Shown piece by piece: positions 35,301 through 47,094 of a DNA stretch of 64,000 nucleotides. The stretch's first letter is position 1. Every line of letters begins with the position of its first letter. Source of the stretch: Neurospora tetrasperma FGSC 2508 (lineage: Eukaryota > Ascomycota > Sordariomycetes > Sordariales > Sordariaceae); contig NW_009799102.1 of NCBI RefSeq assembly GCF_000213175.1, forward strand, positions 3,876,095-3,940,094, read 5' to 3'. The notes beneath the pieces were generated by a model. That model searched no databases and was not told the DNA's origin. It saw nothing but the letters and a program-made list of their open reading frames with translations. The position numbers and the translations under genes were made by a program.

Positions 35301-38300
35301 ATTTGACAGGTCTTAAGTGTGGAGCCCTTTCCCGCAGCGTGCTAACAACCTGAAGCCCAGAGAGGCAGCCCCGCTGAACATGGTCACTCGTCCCGCTTGG
35401 CATTTTCTGCCCAGAGTCTAGTCTTTTCTACACAAACAACGAAGAGACCGAGGTCACAGAGGTCTCAGCACCACTAGAAGCTCAACGTGCAAGACACAAT
35501 GCGCACGAAAAGCATCGAAGGGGAAAAGGGAAGCTCTTCTTGAATGCCGAATATTCGGTGAGACACGCTTGACCACTATTACCCTCTGTGCAGCAGCAGC
35601 ACCACCACGTCGACCACAATACTGGTCCAATTCTGAGCAACTACACTAGAACGGGGACTTTGTCAAAATGAAGTGTCTCTGGCTCGAATACTCACGATGG
35701 CGCTAGTTTCATTCTCATAAACTATCATTGACAGAATAGTCCGTACTCCATTGCAGCAAATAGTCCCTGATGAGAGCGAAGCAAAAAAAAGAAAAGAAGA
35801 TAGGAAATAAAACCGCCCAACCACCTGGATAAGCCACAAACACTACCAACCTCAATAACCGCACCTCACTACTGACTGCACATACCGTCCTGAACGGGAT
35901 CTCTATGTACACCACCTACACTACAGTCAACAATTGCAGTATCGAACCTCATTTCAAGAAATTATAACCCCAAGATCCAGTCATTCATTCAGTCATCCTC
36001 ATCACCAGTAACACAAGCATCCCCGCCCTTCTGCCCCTGTGTACCACCATTCTCATTTCCCATCTCCGTCATCTCCTACGAACAAACCCCCAGCTGTGCG
36101 ACCACATGTCATACTCATAACCTCATTTGCTGTGCAAACGCTTTCAAAATGGCACACAGCGACGGGTAACGGGTTACTCCGTCCCTCCTCTGTGTGAGCC
36201 TGTGCGTCCTGCAGTGGGGTGTACGGGATTTGGTTGTGTAGGGCCTGGATTGCACTGTCCAGCTTTACATGGCAAATCCCCTCTTCTTTCACCTCAATCT
36301 GCAAACTTCACGTTGCCTTTTGCCAAGCATCTTATGTCCATTTAATATTCACTTTTATGCCTATTGGACGACTTGTTTTTTTTTTGTCTGTTCCTTCAAG
36401 TTCCTGAAACTCCGCAAATCATGCCCCAGGGCTTCGCTGTTTGAATCAAAACCTAACGAGCTCTTCAGGGTTCCAGCGAGTCCACGTTTACTCGTGCAGC
36501 CGCACGTTACATACAAATGGTCCAAGCATGTGTACCTAGGTATGCATGCTTCGTGCAGTGGTTTGCATATTTTTTGCGGATGCTGCTACGTAGATACATT
36601 ATGCAAAGGCTTTACCGCCTTTCAAATGCCGCAGAAACTCGACATCGAGCTGAAAAGGTACATGATTGCGGTGTGTGCGTGAAGTCGGATCGTCAGTAAC
36701 ATGATCAATGTCAATCAGACGTCAACATTCCGTGAACGTGTCCTATTCACGTCGTCGGTGATGTTTTCCAAGGTGTGGAATTTGAATGAAAAGGTTTACG
36801 CCGAAAGTTCGGGTGACGTTGAGACGAACGGTGGGTCCATCCGCACAGCCGGAAAAGGCGACATCGGAGATTCTCAGATGTCAACGAGAAGACAAAATAC
36901 CTTCCTTGGAAAGACGTCTAACAACTCTTCTCGTATCAAAGATGCCATGATCAGATCACCAGATCGTCTTGAAGGTCATTGGTGTTGAAACGCGGTGGAA
37001 ACAAAATTACTGATGAAACACAAAAATTGGGGGGGAAAAGCCAAGAAAAGGGAAGGAAGCCCTCACCACAACCACCACAATCGTCGAAACTAGGGTACCA
37101 ATTTACCAAACACAACAACCCTCATCGTCAATCGTCAAATATCACGTACCAAACCTCCAGACAAAACCTCATCAAACATTCACCTAAACATCGTCACCAC
37201 ACCGTCACCACACCGTCACCGCCACCATCGCCACATCAACCAAAATTACCTACTCTTCACGACTCCACCAGTTCTGACCGATCGCCGATCACGCTGGCCC
37301 GACTGTCCCGATCCCTTTACTCCGTTCCCAGTCCAATCAACATCAACAAAAAGTCCCCTACCACCTAAAATGAATGACAGTCCAAATTTTATGGAACATG
37401 ATAATATTCGGAAAATAGATCCCCGTAAATCAACAAAGTGAAATCATGAAAAATGGTTAAAGGACAAAAAGAACATGCATACAAACGACACGAGGGATTC
37501 GTCGATCGTCAACGACTCTACTAGTAGACTCTCGTCTGGACATCACTGGCTTTCCTCACCTATGGGCGATTTATAAGCCGACGAAATCCTTGTGTTTTAT
37601 AGTCTGTATGGTCATATGTGTTTTCTTTCGGGTGGGAAAAGGGGGTCATGAACCCAAGTGCAAGTGTAAGTGTAAGTTAGGTAGGCGAATCTTCCCTCAA
37701 TCATCATAGGGGCAGCTGAAGAGGGAATGAATGAGAAGGATAGGTAAGAAAGCGACAAACCAACCCTACCAACAATTCCAGCCTGGCCTCTCTTTCAATA
37801 GTCTGAAGTCTTCGTGGCCGCCGCCGCCGCCGCTCTGGGCAAAGCAGCCATCAATCACTCCGAGGCATAGCACTCAGGACGTATGTTCATGTCAGCAACG
37901 ATTCTTCTGACTTCCACTTTGGTGGACGTTTCGGCACGATCCTTCCATGTTCCTTTCATGTTGTCACTGGTGTTTCCAAACCAAACTAAACCAACCCGTG
38001 CGCAAAGTAGTCGTACGTTGACGGCCGGCCCCGAGGCAGTTGGGGGAGTTCTTCAAAAAGTTCTTATTTCTCATACTACGCCGAAGTGACTGTTTACGGT
38101 CAGGACTGGACCTCCCACTACCTACTATGTAGTTCGTATAACTGCCGTGGGGAACCTTTGAACCAGAAGCGTGCTGTCCCTCCTATGGTACCTAGCTACC
38201 AAGCTGAGCTGAGTAGATCTGGAACCATCTGATCAAAAAACTCACAAACCTCCCCGAATGCTTCTTCTGCCAGACGACGAAGAACTACCTAGGTATACTC

Positions 38301-39224
38301 GTCCTGAACAAAGTAGCCGAGACCTTTGACATTGTACCTTACCTTGCCTAGGTATACTCCTACTACCTCTACGCATCCAAGCGCCTTTGTAACACCTCTG
38401 GTGTTGAGTTCTTGTAGGCATTTGCTGAATAAAAATTTCCAAATAGGACGCTATATGTAGTCGATGTCTTTTCGAATCTATGTGTTGTAATCCCTATTAC
38501 AGTCTTACAACGGTTTTTTCTTTTTTTTTAAAAAAAAGAAAACCCCCCCGAAAAAAATTAATCTTAACGAGCGGTAGTGGACTGGTTTACCTACCTCTAA
38601 CCTGTTGGTTGGTCTTATTTATTATATCTCGGACGAAATGTACTCGAGCACCAGACTGTCCTTGGCTTGACCTCGCCTCTTTTTTCTTTGTCCTTATTTG
38701 GCCTTTCATGTGGACATCGGCTACTGCTAATACTCCTACTTGTGCTTGGGCCGTCGGGATCGTTCAAGCGTACCTCTGTCCGAAACTTAGTCGCAACGAA
38801 GCCAACGCAACCAAAGAGACACCGCCAGCCAGTCAGCCAGTCAGGCTAGGTACTCCCCATAACACAGCCAGGACCACCCGAAGGAACGGCTACCTCTACC
38901 TCTGCTAGGGCATGAGACTGTAGGCTACGTATGAGACGAGAGGTTGAAAAAGAAGTTGAGGGATGAGTGACGGTTGGGGATCTCTGAGTTATAGGGAAGG
39001 ACGAGAATAGGGTACTGGTAAAAGGGAAAATGTGGAGTTCTGTAGAGACCCTCAAATTGAGTCTTTGCGAGCTACTTGTAGAAGACAGCTATGGTTAGGT
39101 AGGAAAAAGTATTTCTGTATAAAAGGTATACGCAATCGGCTTTAGGGTACGATTTTGTGGACGATAACATTGTCGTGGTGTAGTCAAGAATTGATGAAAG
39201 ATTAGGTACCTAGAGGTAGGAAGT
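32367..39224. other. Large intergenic region without a supported gene
   Basis: Nearly 7 kb. Frames such as 34445-35017 (190 codons, plus) and 36979-37368 (129 codons) have no family motif, and their composition looks like translated noncoding DNA. Visible structures: T runs near 33727 and 36378, a CCG run near 37820, TACCTAGGTA motifs near 36532, 38286 and 38347, and an A/T palindrome at 38512. The first 300 bases are the CFEM promoter. Confidence 0.55.
38512..38545. repeat. Near-perfect A/T palindrome
   Basis: A T-rich arm with one C is followed directly by an A-rich arm with one G, flanked by GG and CC. The arms differ by two bases in each homopolymer run, so this can form a hairpin or cruciform with almost no loop. 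Confidence 0.7.
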
Positions 39225-40371
39225 TTATAGGGTTAAAGAAAAGAGAAGACAAAAACCAACAAGATATCCAGCGATCATAACCAGAACTGCCCCCCAAACT
39301 AATCCCAATCCCATCTCACTCCCATCAACTTCAAACGAAAAAACGAGGATATCCGTCCCTGCTACTGATCCTCCAAAACGGCTCCGACTGCCTTGCCTGC
39401 TCCTAGAGATATAACACGGAGGAAACCACCTCACCCAAGATCTGCCCATTCCGACCATGCCGGTGAACGTTCGATGTCTCCAGGTACAACTACCCCATAA
39501 CAGCAATGACTGGCGGAGGCAGAGCAAACCCATCGTCTGGAACAGCAGCTGGTAAGTTCAAACCCAGCTGGAGCTCGCCCTCTGGTGCTGGCGTGGCCAA
39601 ACCCATGACGATTTGCGCCTCGTGAGGGTGCTGGGGCACAAGGACTGGTGTAGGGAGGCCAGCCACGATCTGTGTCTCATGTTGTTGATGAGGCACCACC
39701 ACTGCAGGAGCGACTGGCTCGGGCATAACAGCAAGGACTGGTGGAGGCAGAGCAAACCCATCGTCTGGGACAATTAGTAAGTGCATCTCGGCCTCTGGTG
39801 CTGGCGTGGCCAAACCCATGACAATTTGCGCCTCGTGCGGATGCCCCCCTTGGGGTACAAGGACTGGCGTGGGGAGGCCAGCCACGATCTGTGTCTCATG
39901 ATGTTGATGAGGCACCACAACCGTAGGGGTGACTGGCTCGGGGTGCGGTTGCTGCTGTGGTTCTTGTTGTGCAGCTATGACCTGCTGCTGCTCCTGTTGC
40001 TGCTGCTCCTGTTGCTATTGTTCCTGCTGCTCCTGTTGCTGCTGGTTGAGTTGCTGCCCGGGCTCATTATGGGCTTGGTCCTGTTCCTGAATTTCGGGGA
40101 GCGGGGGAGGAGGCCATTCCCAGAGGTCCAGCGAGGGCAAACTATCGTCGTCGTCGTCGGTTTCGCTCTCGCCATCATCACTAGAGGTAATCTCCTCATT
40201 CTCCCTCTCATTTTCTTCCTTGTCGTCTTGTTCCTCCCGATTCTCCTGCTCTTCACCTCCCACCCCGGCTTCTGATGACTCCGTCACCTCGGTCTTTTGG
40301 CGCTTGGACGGGCGGTCATGCTGATCACTTTCGTGGTGGTCGGGAACAATGGGTCTTTTCTCGCCGTCCAT
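39225..40371 (-). CDS. Hypothetical Gln-rich tandem-repeat protein with an in-frame TAG (possibly a pseudogene)
   Basis: I do not recognise this protein. From ATG 40371 it reads an NLS-like RPSKRQK, an acidic Glu/Asp stretch, then LPSLDLWEWPPPPLPE and a Gln/Glu run coded by CAG/CAA/GAG. A TAG at 40017-40015 interrupts the Gln run. The same frame then stays open for 174 codons to 39490, with two copies of a unit of about 75 residues, each with two HE[TA]QIV[AM]GL-type sub-repeats and ending DDGFALPPPV. A 91-base GT-AG intron (39493-39403, donor GTAGTT, no clear branch site) would join a third frame ending in a membrane-like segment (WGAVLVMIAGYLVGFCLLF) at 39225. The TAG differs from CAG by one C-to-T change. 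Either the gene is inactivated, the stop is read through, or this is a null allele. Confidence 0.5.
39493..39945 (-). repeat. Two-copy coding tandem repeat, unit about 220-230 bases
   Basis: Two adjacent units (about 39945-39724 and 39723-39493) encode nearly the same 73-78 residues. They differ by small indels (a Gly-Gly pair, an extra LNLPAA) and scattered substitutions. Each contains two internal copies of a 17-residue motif. Confidence 0.85.
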
Positions 40372-42247
40372 CTTGTTTGCTTGGTCCCGGTGGACAGATG
40401 GTAGAAAGGGAATAAGATCTGGCTTCTCCGTTGAAGTTGAAGGGTCGAGGAAACGTTATGGTGAACGAACCGCCAATAGCGTCCTTGAGAGTTAAGTGAG
40501 AAGAGAACTGATGGAGATGATGATAGTACGAAGATGGAGAAGAAAGGTAAAACGGAAAGGAGAAGATAGGTAGCTTTATAGAGCTGGAAGAGGCCGTTCC
40601 AGTACTCCTTCATCGCCTTCGATGCATACGAAATCCAGGAAACATGATGTTTTTTTGTGCGCAATCACTTTGGTAGGTACATTGCATAGCTGCGAAGCGG
40701 GAATTTTTACTCCTCTTCTTTTTTTAGTCCGAGATCAAGAGGCAGTGAGTGGTAAGCCATCAAAAGACCGAAGAATGGCAAAGGTTCTGGAGGACGAAAT
40801 GGGGCTTAGAGGTATGTACCTCTACGCATGAACATACATATAAACGGCGGCCACGGCAATGGAATTTCCACAGGACTTGGACGTCCGTGAGGCTCTGCAC
40901 ATTGGTATATATGCAACACCGGCATATATGCAGCTTTTTCCAACAGTCTTTGGGTTTGAATGGCCGAGATCCGCAGATTAAGGTATGAGATGCCGGACAT
41001 GGGCCAATTTGAAGTCGAGGGGGTCACAATTCCCAACTGCCGGGCCTAACATGCATGTTATCAATGCACTGGAGTGCCGGGCTGGACCAGAACTTGATGA
41101 GCCGTGCCGATGAGCGCAGGTTGCATGCCCTGGTAAAGTGCTTTGGACATACTTTGCATTGGAAAGTAGCGAGGTGCTTCTGAGCCCTTCTCGGGGCCAC
41201 CCCCATTTTCCCGAGAGCCATTATAGTTGGGGTCGGAAATGTAGTCAAGCCAAGCAGGCCGTGGAAAGTACGAAGCCCTGTCTCCAATTCACATGTCAGT
41301 CAAAGTTCTCTTGACCCATTAAACGGCTGCGATGAACGAAGCTTGATTGCCATTAGGGGTGGATGAGATGATGACTGACATCGGCCTTCCAAGCTTAGAG
41401 TAGGTACGCTGCCTCCTCGACTCTCCCTGGCGTCTCAAAGCTGTCCAACTCGGAGTGGCGCTGGTTGGAGCTGTATGCGTCTTTTCTTTTTTTTCCCTTT
41501 TTTTTTTGGCAGACACCATCGCGCAGATTTGCTATTGACGCATGCAAAGCGAGGTTCCATGCGTCAAGCGGTGCATGGCGTGGGGAAGAAAAGGGCGATG
41601 AAATAAGTGATCAAGAAAAAAGAGAGGAAATTTTCCAGCCTCAAGGACAGGAAGACCTAAATACTGGAGAAAGTCATTACCAACGCGACTTCTTTCCATG
41701 GAGGGGATGTTAGCGCAGAAGCGACACGACGGTCTCGTTGCAAAGACCTCCTTCCTGTTGTGGGAGGCACTTTCCTTGGATCTCGTTGAGTAATACGGTA
41801 TGACTAAGTTGGTAAGAGTCAACTGCGTGTCCAACCTGTTGGTTGCAATGGAACAAGTTCATGAGTCGTAGCCAAACTCAGAACGTGCATATACAACAAG
41901 TGCAAGTGGACATTGGAGACACGAGTTTGGAGCTCGGTATTGCCCCGGAACTCAGTCTCTTCTAGAAGACAAAATGCATAAGCTACATATCTGTTCATAG
42001 ATGACAAGCAAGGAAGTCCGAAATTAATGTACTTTTATTTCACACTTATTTGTTGTGAAGAAATCATGATCGAGTGTCCAAGATGGGTTTTGCAGCGGTT
42101 TGGTGGAAGAAAAGAGCGAGTGGGCCCCGAACATGCAACTTCCCCTACAGTCCGCCGATATCCAAAAAGTCAACAACACGCCCGCCATGACGCTGATTGC
42201 ACAAGAAACCAAAAAAGAAGAAACAAAAAGGAAAGAGGAACACCAGA
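40372..42247. other. Intergenic region upstream of the repeat gene and downstream of the HET gene
   Basis: About 1.9 kb. No frame longer than about 100 codons and none with a recognisable motif. T runs occur near 40648 and 41488. Nothing else is seen. Confidence 0.55.
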
Positions 42248-44314
42248 TCAGACAAGAAAGAAATCCTCCCTCTCCGCCGTATCAGCGAGTTCCCCATCCA
42301 TAATCCCATCGCAGTATGCTTCCCCCATCAAAAGGTACTTCTTGTCCCCCTTTTCCGGCACCGGTCGTACCACGTACGGAATCGTGTCGCCGTGGAATAC
42401 AACCACTTTGTCGCCGGGCTTTGAGTGCCCCGGACCCATGCCTAGATATCCATTCTGTGTGAGGTACGGGCGTTTGCCCTGCATGTACAGCAAGGCTATA
42501 TAATATCCCTCCGCCAGAAGCTCATCCATGTGCATGTCCGCCGCCAAGTTGACCTGCTTATCTCCCGCTTTGTGGGCTGTAACATAGTCATTCCAATCAC
42601 CTTCCCGGCTGGCATAGTCCTCGTAGTATGCCATGAATTTCCGGTATACTGATTCCACTTTCGAGTCTGTCCTTTTCGTATGTTGTTGGCCAACCCCGTA
42701 CGCGACATACTGATCCCCAATAGGCACTCGCCATAAGGCAGCATCATGGTGAGTAGTACTTGCATAAATGTTTTTGGCCCATTTGTTCTGCTTAGACATC
42801 CTCAACAACCTTTTGACAGAGTCGAAAAATTCAACGATTTTCTTAGGACCGTCACGATAACCCACATGGTCAGCCGGTGCCAGCTCTCCTAGGTCCACGA
42901 TAGTATCCACGCAAAAGCCATGGACGCCTAGAATCGTAGGGGATGAAGTAGGTACCAAACCCGCTGTTCTGAACTTCCCACAGGCTGAGAATGACGTGGT
43001 TCCTACATACGTCTTATTCATCTCCTTGTCCCACTCAGGCACCCATGACGGTACTTCCCTCTCGTTCTTGGTGCTGCTCATTCCTTCCCCCGGTTGGGTA
43101 GACCTTCGTTGTCCCAGACTCCCATAACGAAGGATGTATAAACCTCTGACCCGTTGTGTTTTCCATTTCTTTTCGATTATCGCTCTTGCGGTTTGTGTCC
43201 ACACTTGCGCATTGGTTGTTGACGGAGAATAATCCGGCCGAATCCCAAGCTCATCCGCGTCCCCCGCTAAGCCAAGAATTCCGTACACTTTGTCGCGCTG
43301 ATTTGTAGCGTAAAACCTTGTAGATCCAGCAAAGAGTTCTACAAGGAGGTGTTCCAGCGTTTCTTTTGCATTCGGGTACTGGCAGTGCACCCGACGTTGG
43401 AAGAGCAAGTGCAATTTAAGGAAACATGAGGCGAGAATGCAATAAGTAGGTGTGTCAGGTGTCTCTAGACGTTCACGCAAGCATCTGTCCATCACAATGC
43501 AGTTCACGAGATCGGCGACTGCGGAAACCAATTTCTCAGGGACGACCTTGTAGCCACAAGCAAAAATCGTATCCGAACAGAGACAGAACTCCTGTATAGT
43601 CCACACTCGCGTGAACCATGGTCTTTTCTGCCAGCGCGCAAAATAGTCATCCCTCTTCAATACATAGACAACCTTGTATGCTTTCTTCAAGAAAGCAACG
43701 ACACCAGGTTGTTCGATCTTCTTCTCGATGAGGCGATCGACGGAAAGCCACTGTCCTTCTGAGATATGGTCGCCGATCTTATCGAGAAGTTCTTGACCAA
43801 TGTCTGCAAAGGCATCCATTACTTTGTCGGAGCCGTCAGCAGCAGGGCCTAGCCAAACGATGACTTGATGTGCAGACGAGTAGATATCTTTCATGAGCAG
43901 AACCTGAAAGGACTTTTCCTTGTCGTCTTCTTGGTTGATACATAGCTGGTCAATCCATAGGGGCAGGGGCTCAATCTGCCACTGGCGCTGGAGTGTTCGA
44001 AAATGGCGGAGGCAAGTATCCAGGGATGTTGTCAGACGAAGAGTTACAAAAGCTCCTCTGCCATCGTTGACTTCATTGACCACTGAAATCTCATGCGTCC
44101 TGGTGCTGTCCCCCCAAACGTATGAAAGCGCGATATAGCTGGGAGCTTGGGAGATAGGCACAGTGTAGATGTAGCCGGATAGGTCGTCCGTATAAGTAGA
44201 CCCGGGATGGAGGTCGAGCAGACGGATTTCGGTTGACGGATCAAACAGACGAACCGAGTCATAACTGAACAGGCTGTCGGTCAACGTTGCGTCCGTCTGC
44301 GGGGAACAAGCCAT
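42248..44314 (-). CDS. het-6: HET-domain heterokaryon incompatibility protein (probable het-6)
   Basis: A single-exon frame of 688 residues. The HET domain shows its three usual blocks: ALSYVWGD at 62-69, LWIDQLCINQEDD at 119-131, and IYSSAHQVIVWLGPA at 144-158. HET domains trigger cell death when incompatible alleles meet in a fused cell. The C-terminal half has the usual fungal HET-protein core (VYGILGLAGDADELGI with RPDYS) and the late block GYLGMGPGHSKPGDKVVVFHG. N. crassa HET-6 is, from memory, about 680 residues and is encoded close to the RNR large-subunit gene un-24, which lies 4.3 kb away here, so HET-6 is the best name. The name rests on synteny and size; filamentous fungi have dozens of HET genes. 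The start ATG lies about 30 codons before the first conserved block. Confidence 0.85.
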   Translation of the reverse strand: MACSPQTDATLTDSLFSYDSVRLFDPSTEIRLLDLHPGSTYTDDLSGYIYTVPISQAPSYIALSYVWGDSTRTHEISVVNEVNDGRGAFVTLRLTTSLDTCLRHFRTLQRQWQIEPLPLWIDQLCINQEDDKEKSFQVLLMKDIYSSAHQVIVWLGPAADGSDKVMDAFADIGQELLDKIGDHISEGQWLSVDRLIEKKIEQPGVVAFLKKAYKVVYVLKRDDYFARWQKRPWFTRVWTIQEFCLCSDTIFACGYKVVPEKLVSAVADLVNCIVMDRCLRERLETPDTPTYCILASCFLKLHLLFQRRVHCQYPNAKETLEHLLVELFAGSTRFYATNQRDKVYGILGLAGDADELGIRPDYSPSTTNAQVWTQTARAIIEKKWKTQRVRGLYILRYGSLGQRRSTQPGEGMSSTKNEREVPSWVPEWDKEMNKTYVGTTSFSACGKFRTAGLVPTSSPTILGVHGFCVDTIVDLGELAPADHVGYRDGPKKIVEFFDSVKRLLRMSKQNKWAKNIYASTTHHDAALWRVPIGDQYVAYGVGQQHTKRTDSKVESVYRKFMAYYEDYASREGDWNDYVTAHKAGDKQVNLAADMHMDELLAEGYYIALLYMQGKRPYLTQNGYLGMGPGHSKPGDKVVVFHGDTIPYVVRPVPEKGDKKYLLMGEAYCDGIMDGELADTAEREDFFLV

Positions 44315-45915
44315 GAAGACGAAGAGATCGGACGGCGCTCGAGATTAAGAAATATGCAAGTGGGATCAATGTTAACAGTTCTGGAAAGACGACTGCTGCA
44401 GACGCGATGGTGTTGCAAGTTTACATAGAGGCTGAAAATCCATTCATATGGCTGCCTGACCTGAACCCAAGAGGCCATCGACGCTAGGGTCACACGTTGA
44501 GGTTACATGGCGAGGTTACCATTCTACATGACGAGGTAACGTGGCGTGTGATTGGCTAGGCAAGCAGGGCCCGGAGCCGAGAATACCTCCAACATGTTGC
44601 GGCGGTCGTGAAATAATCGAATGTTGTGGTTTTCGCCATGGGAGAGGACCGAGGCCATGCAGAACTATGTAGGGGAACTGAGCAGTAAGAAGGAAATGAG
44701 GAAAATGGCAAGGCAGAAAAAAGACTGAAGGAGAGAGGATGAAAATGGGGTCGAAGGAGGGGAGAAGAAAGACATGGAAAATAAGAAAAGAATGATAGAG
44801 GAAAAGCCTCCTGGATGGTGGCCCAAATTGCTTCATTACCAAACACTGAATGGTGGGTGTTCTGTTGAGATTGAGAGAGGAAGAAAAGGAGGAAAAAAAA
44901 CCCGAAGCTGGAAGAGATCGGCCCGGTCGTCAACCCCAAATCAATTGGCACAATGCACCTTCTCGAGTTGTTTCTGCCATCCACTCCTGCTCTTCCTGGT
45001 TCCCCGAGGCCCGAGCTGTCAATTACAAAGAATGGCAAGAACCTAGAGGTACAGATAGGTAAGACCAGCCGGAGGAGTTCGGGACACGCATTTTGCCCCT
45101 CACAAAAGGGAGGCGCAAATATACCTACCACCCACCAAAGTACATTGAATACAAGGAAAGAGCTTCCGGACCGCGATAAACCATTCCAAGTTGCACAGGG
45201 CAAAATTTCGTTTCCTACTACCGATCCATAACATCAATACCAGGCGAGTGTCCTGGGGTGTAAGAGATGAGGCTATCGAAGTGCTGAGGACCCGGCTGGA
45301 CCTTTTGCATAAAATGCTGACAGAAAGTGCAATAATATGGGGTACATTCTACCTACTTAGATAAGTCGTCAGGCAAGCGCTCCAAACGTAGGTAGATTGC
45401 ATGGTGATGTATTAGAAGTGAAGGTGATAGGATGTGAAAATTGCAACAAGCTGTTTTTCACAGCAAGTAGCGACTTGGACGAACTTTGTTATCTTGGTAT
45501 CAGGGTGATTGTTGAGGGAGAAAAAAAAAAGGAGAAGGAAAAAAAAACATTACAGGTCAGCCAGATGAGCATGTTCGGGGTTGTTGGATGCCACCAACCC
45601 TGTATTTTAAATGGTGTTTTGGTGATTGTCTACGACATTTGAGGAGGACATATTGAGCGGGATTCGGAGAATGACACGGAGGAATAACGAATGGAAGGAA
45701 AGGGTCGGTGTTCTGCATACGAGCAGTGCATATGCATTTAATTCCTGCGAAAACCTACGGATGTCCGGTATCACCGAAGGACATCTGGCTGGCTCTGCCA
45801 TAAAAAAAACAGGTCTCTCTTCCTTGCATTCTGATCTCCGACTCTAACTTCTTCGCAACTAAAACATATTGTTTACAATAACATAACACATCCTACAACG
45901 ACTCTAGCATACACC
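44315..45915. other. Divergent promoter region of the HET and DUF3669 genes
   Basis: 1.6 kb between divergent starts. Direct and inverted copies of GAGGTTAC/GAGGTAAC occur within about 200 bases upstream of the HET start (44499-44542). The open frames here (up to 215 codons, minus, 44556-45203) have no recognisable motif. Confidence 0.5.
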
Positions 45916-47094
45916 ATGAACAAGCAAGGAGATCTCGTTGAAATCGGCCGTGGCAATTGTGGCTCCGTCTGGGCCGAACGCCTCTCTGACGTCGACGACA
46001 ATGACGAGGATAACAAGTCTGTCATCAAACGCGAGGATTGTAACACCGGCCGTTCAATCACCAAGGAACACGATATCCACAAACACATCCTCGCCCGTTT
46101 GGCAGCAGCAACCATGACATCAAAGTCAGACAGCAACCTGATCACAGGCTATCGAGTCGACATCCCCACCGCCATCGACTTCATCGCCTCGACTTCCCCG
46201 GAATGGGCTTTTCTTCTGCCCCGTCTCCCCAAAGACTTCCAACCATGCAAGGCCATCAGGAATGAAAGAATCCCGCAGATGCAGCAATACGTCCGTCAGC
46301 TCCTCGTCCAAAGATTTCATGGCGGCCACGGTGGATGTGAAACCAGAAGCGAGAAACTCGCTGCCGACCTTCTCGATCTCGCGAGGACGGAACAAAACTG
46401 TTTGGTCCGCCCTTTCCTTGGACGACGCCGCCTACCAAGAAACAGACCTCGGATGATATCAGCCGTCAGCTTCCGCAACTTTCCACTCCACCTCGATCAG
46501 ATCGAAGAACTCGGGCTTCCAAAGGAACAATACGCCATGGCCATGGCTGACACGCTTGCGTTTCTTCATTGGGAGGCGGAGGTCGACGCGCGAGACGTGG
46601 AGTTTGTTCTTGCTCGGCCACGGTCCTCTTCTGCGTCGTTGTCGGCGCCCAGCATCGGCTCCAAAGCATTCAGCTCAGGAGGACTATTCGGCACTCACGC
46701 AATGTGGCTGCTAGACTTTGACTGCTGCAAGAAGATGACAATGCCAGAGGTAATGGATGACGGTGGTAAAGTGGCAACCGAAGTTGCATTTCTGGAAGCC
46801 GCTGCAGCAAGTTTTTGGGGAAATGATCCGTGGTATCATAGACCTCCTCTTCCCCAAAGCAACGGCAACGAAAACGGCAACCATGGTGCGGGCTCAGAGT
46901 ATCAGCCCGCAGACAGCCAGCTTTGGGAGGAGTTCAAGGGGCGGTACCTGGAGACGAGTCGGCAGATTTTGGAGGGAAAAGGGAAGGAAAGCGTGGCACG
47001 GGAGTTGCCGGGAAAGGTGATGGGCATGATTTTGAAGACGAGGTGGAAGAACGGGAAGTTGGTTTACTTGAAGGACGAGGGGGAGATGAATTAG
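45916..47094 (+). CDS. DUF3669-family fungal protein
   Basis: A single-exon frame of 392 residues. The N-terminal IGRGNCGSVWA, the central stretch from FLLPRLPKDF to FRNFPLHLDQIEELGL, the MAMADTLAFLHWEAEVDARDVEFVLA segment and MWLLDFDCCKKMTM followed by NDPWYHRP match the fungal family Pfam calls DUF3669. Its function is unknown. The glycine-rich start, the HWEA-x-DARDVEFVL block and the LLDFD motif loosely recall protein-kinase-like or aminoglycoside-phosphotransferase-like folds; this is a speculation from motif shape. A Ser-rich insertion lies around 235-255. It sits between a HET gene and the RNR gene, within a segment known in Neurospora for suppressed recombination, and has a decayed relative just downstream. 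Confidence 0.8.
   Translation: MNKQGDLVEIGRGNCGSVWAERLSDVDDNDEDNKSVIKREDCNTGRSITKEHDIHKHILARLAAATMTSKSDSNLITGYRVDIPTAIDFIASTSPEWAFLLPRLPKDFQPCKAIRNERIPQMQQYVRQLLVQRFHGGHGGCETRSEKLAADLLDLARTEQNCLVRPFLGRRRLPRNRPRMISAVSFRNFPLHLDQIEELGLPKEQYAMAMADTLAFLHWEAEVDARDVEFVLARPRSSSASLSAPSIGSKAFSSGGLFGTHAMWLLDFDCCKKMTMPEVMDDGGKVATEVAFLEAAAASFWGNDPWYHRPPLPQSNGNENGNHGAGSEYQPADSQLWEEFKGRYLETSRQILEGKGKESVARELPGKVMGMILKTRWKNGKLVYLKDEGEMN

Noticed and set aside
36979-37368. A 129-codon basic, Pro/Ser/Thr-rich frame
   Set aside because: Low complexity without motif. It may be a transcript leader but I cannot support a protein.
38480-38908. A 142-codon frame with hydrophobic stretches
   Set aside because: It runs through the A/T palindrome, so the hydrophobic and Lys runs come from homopolymers.
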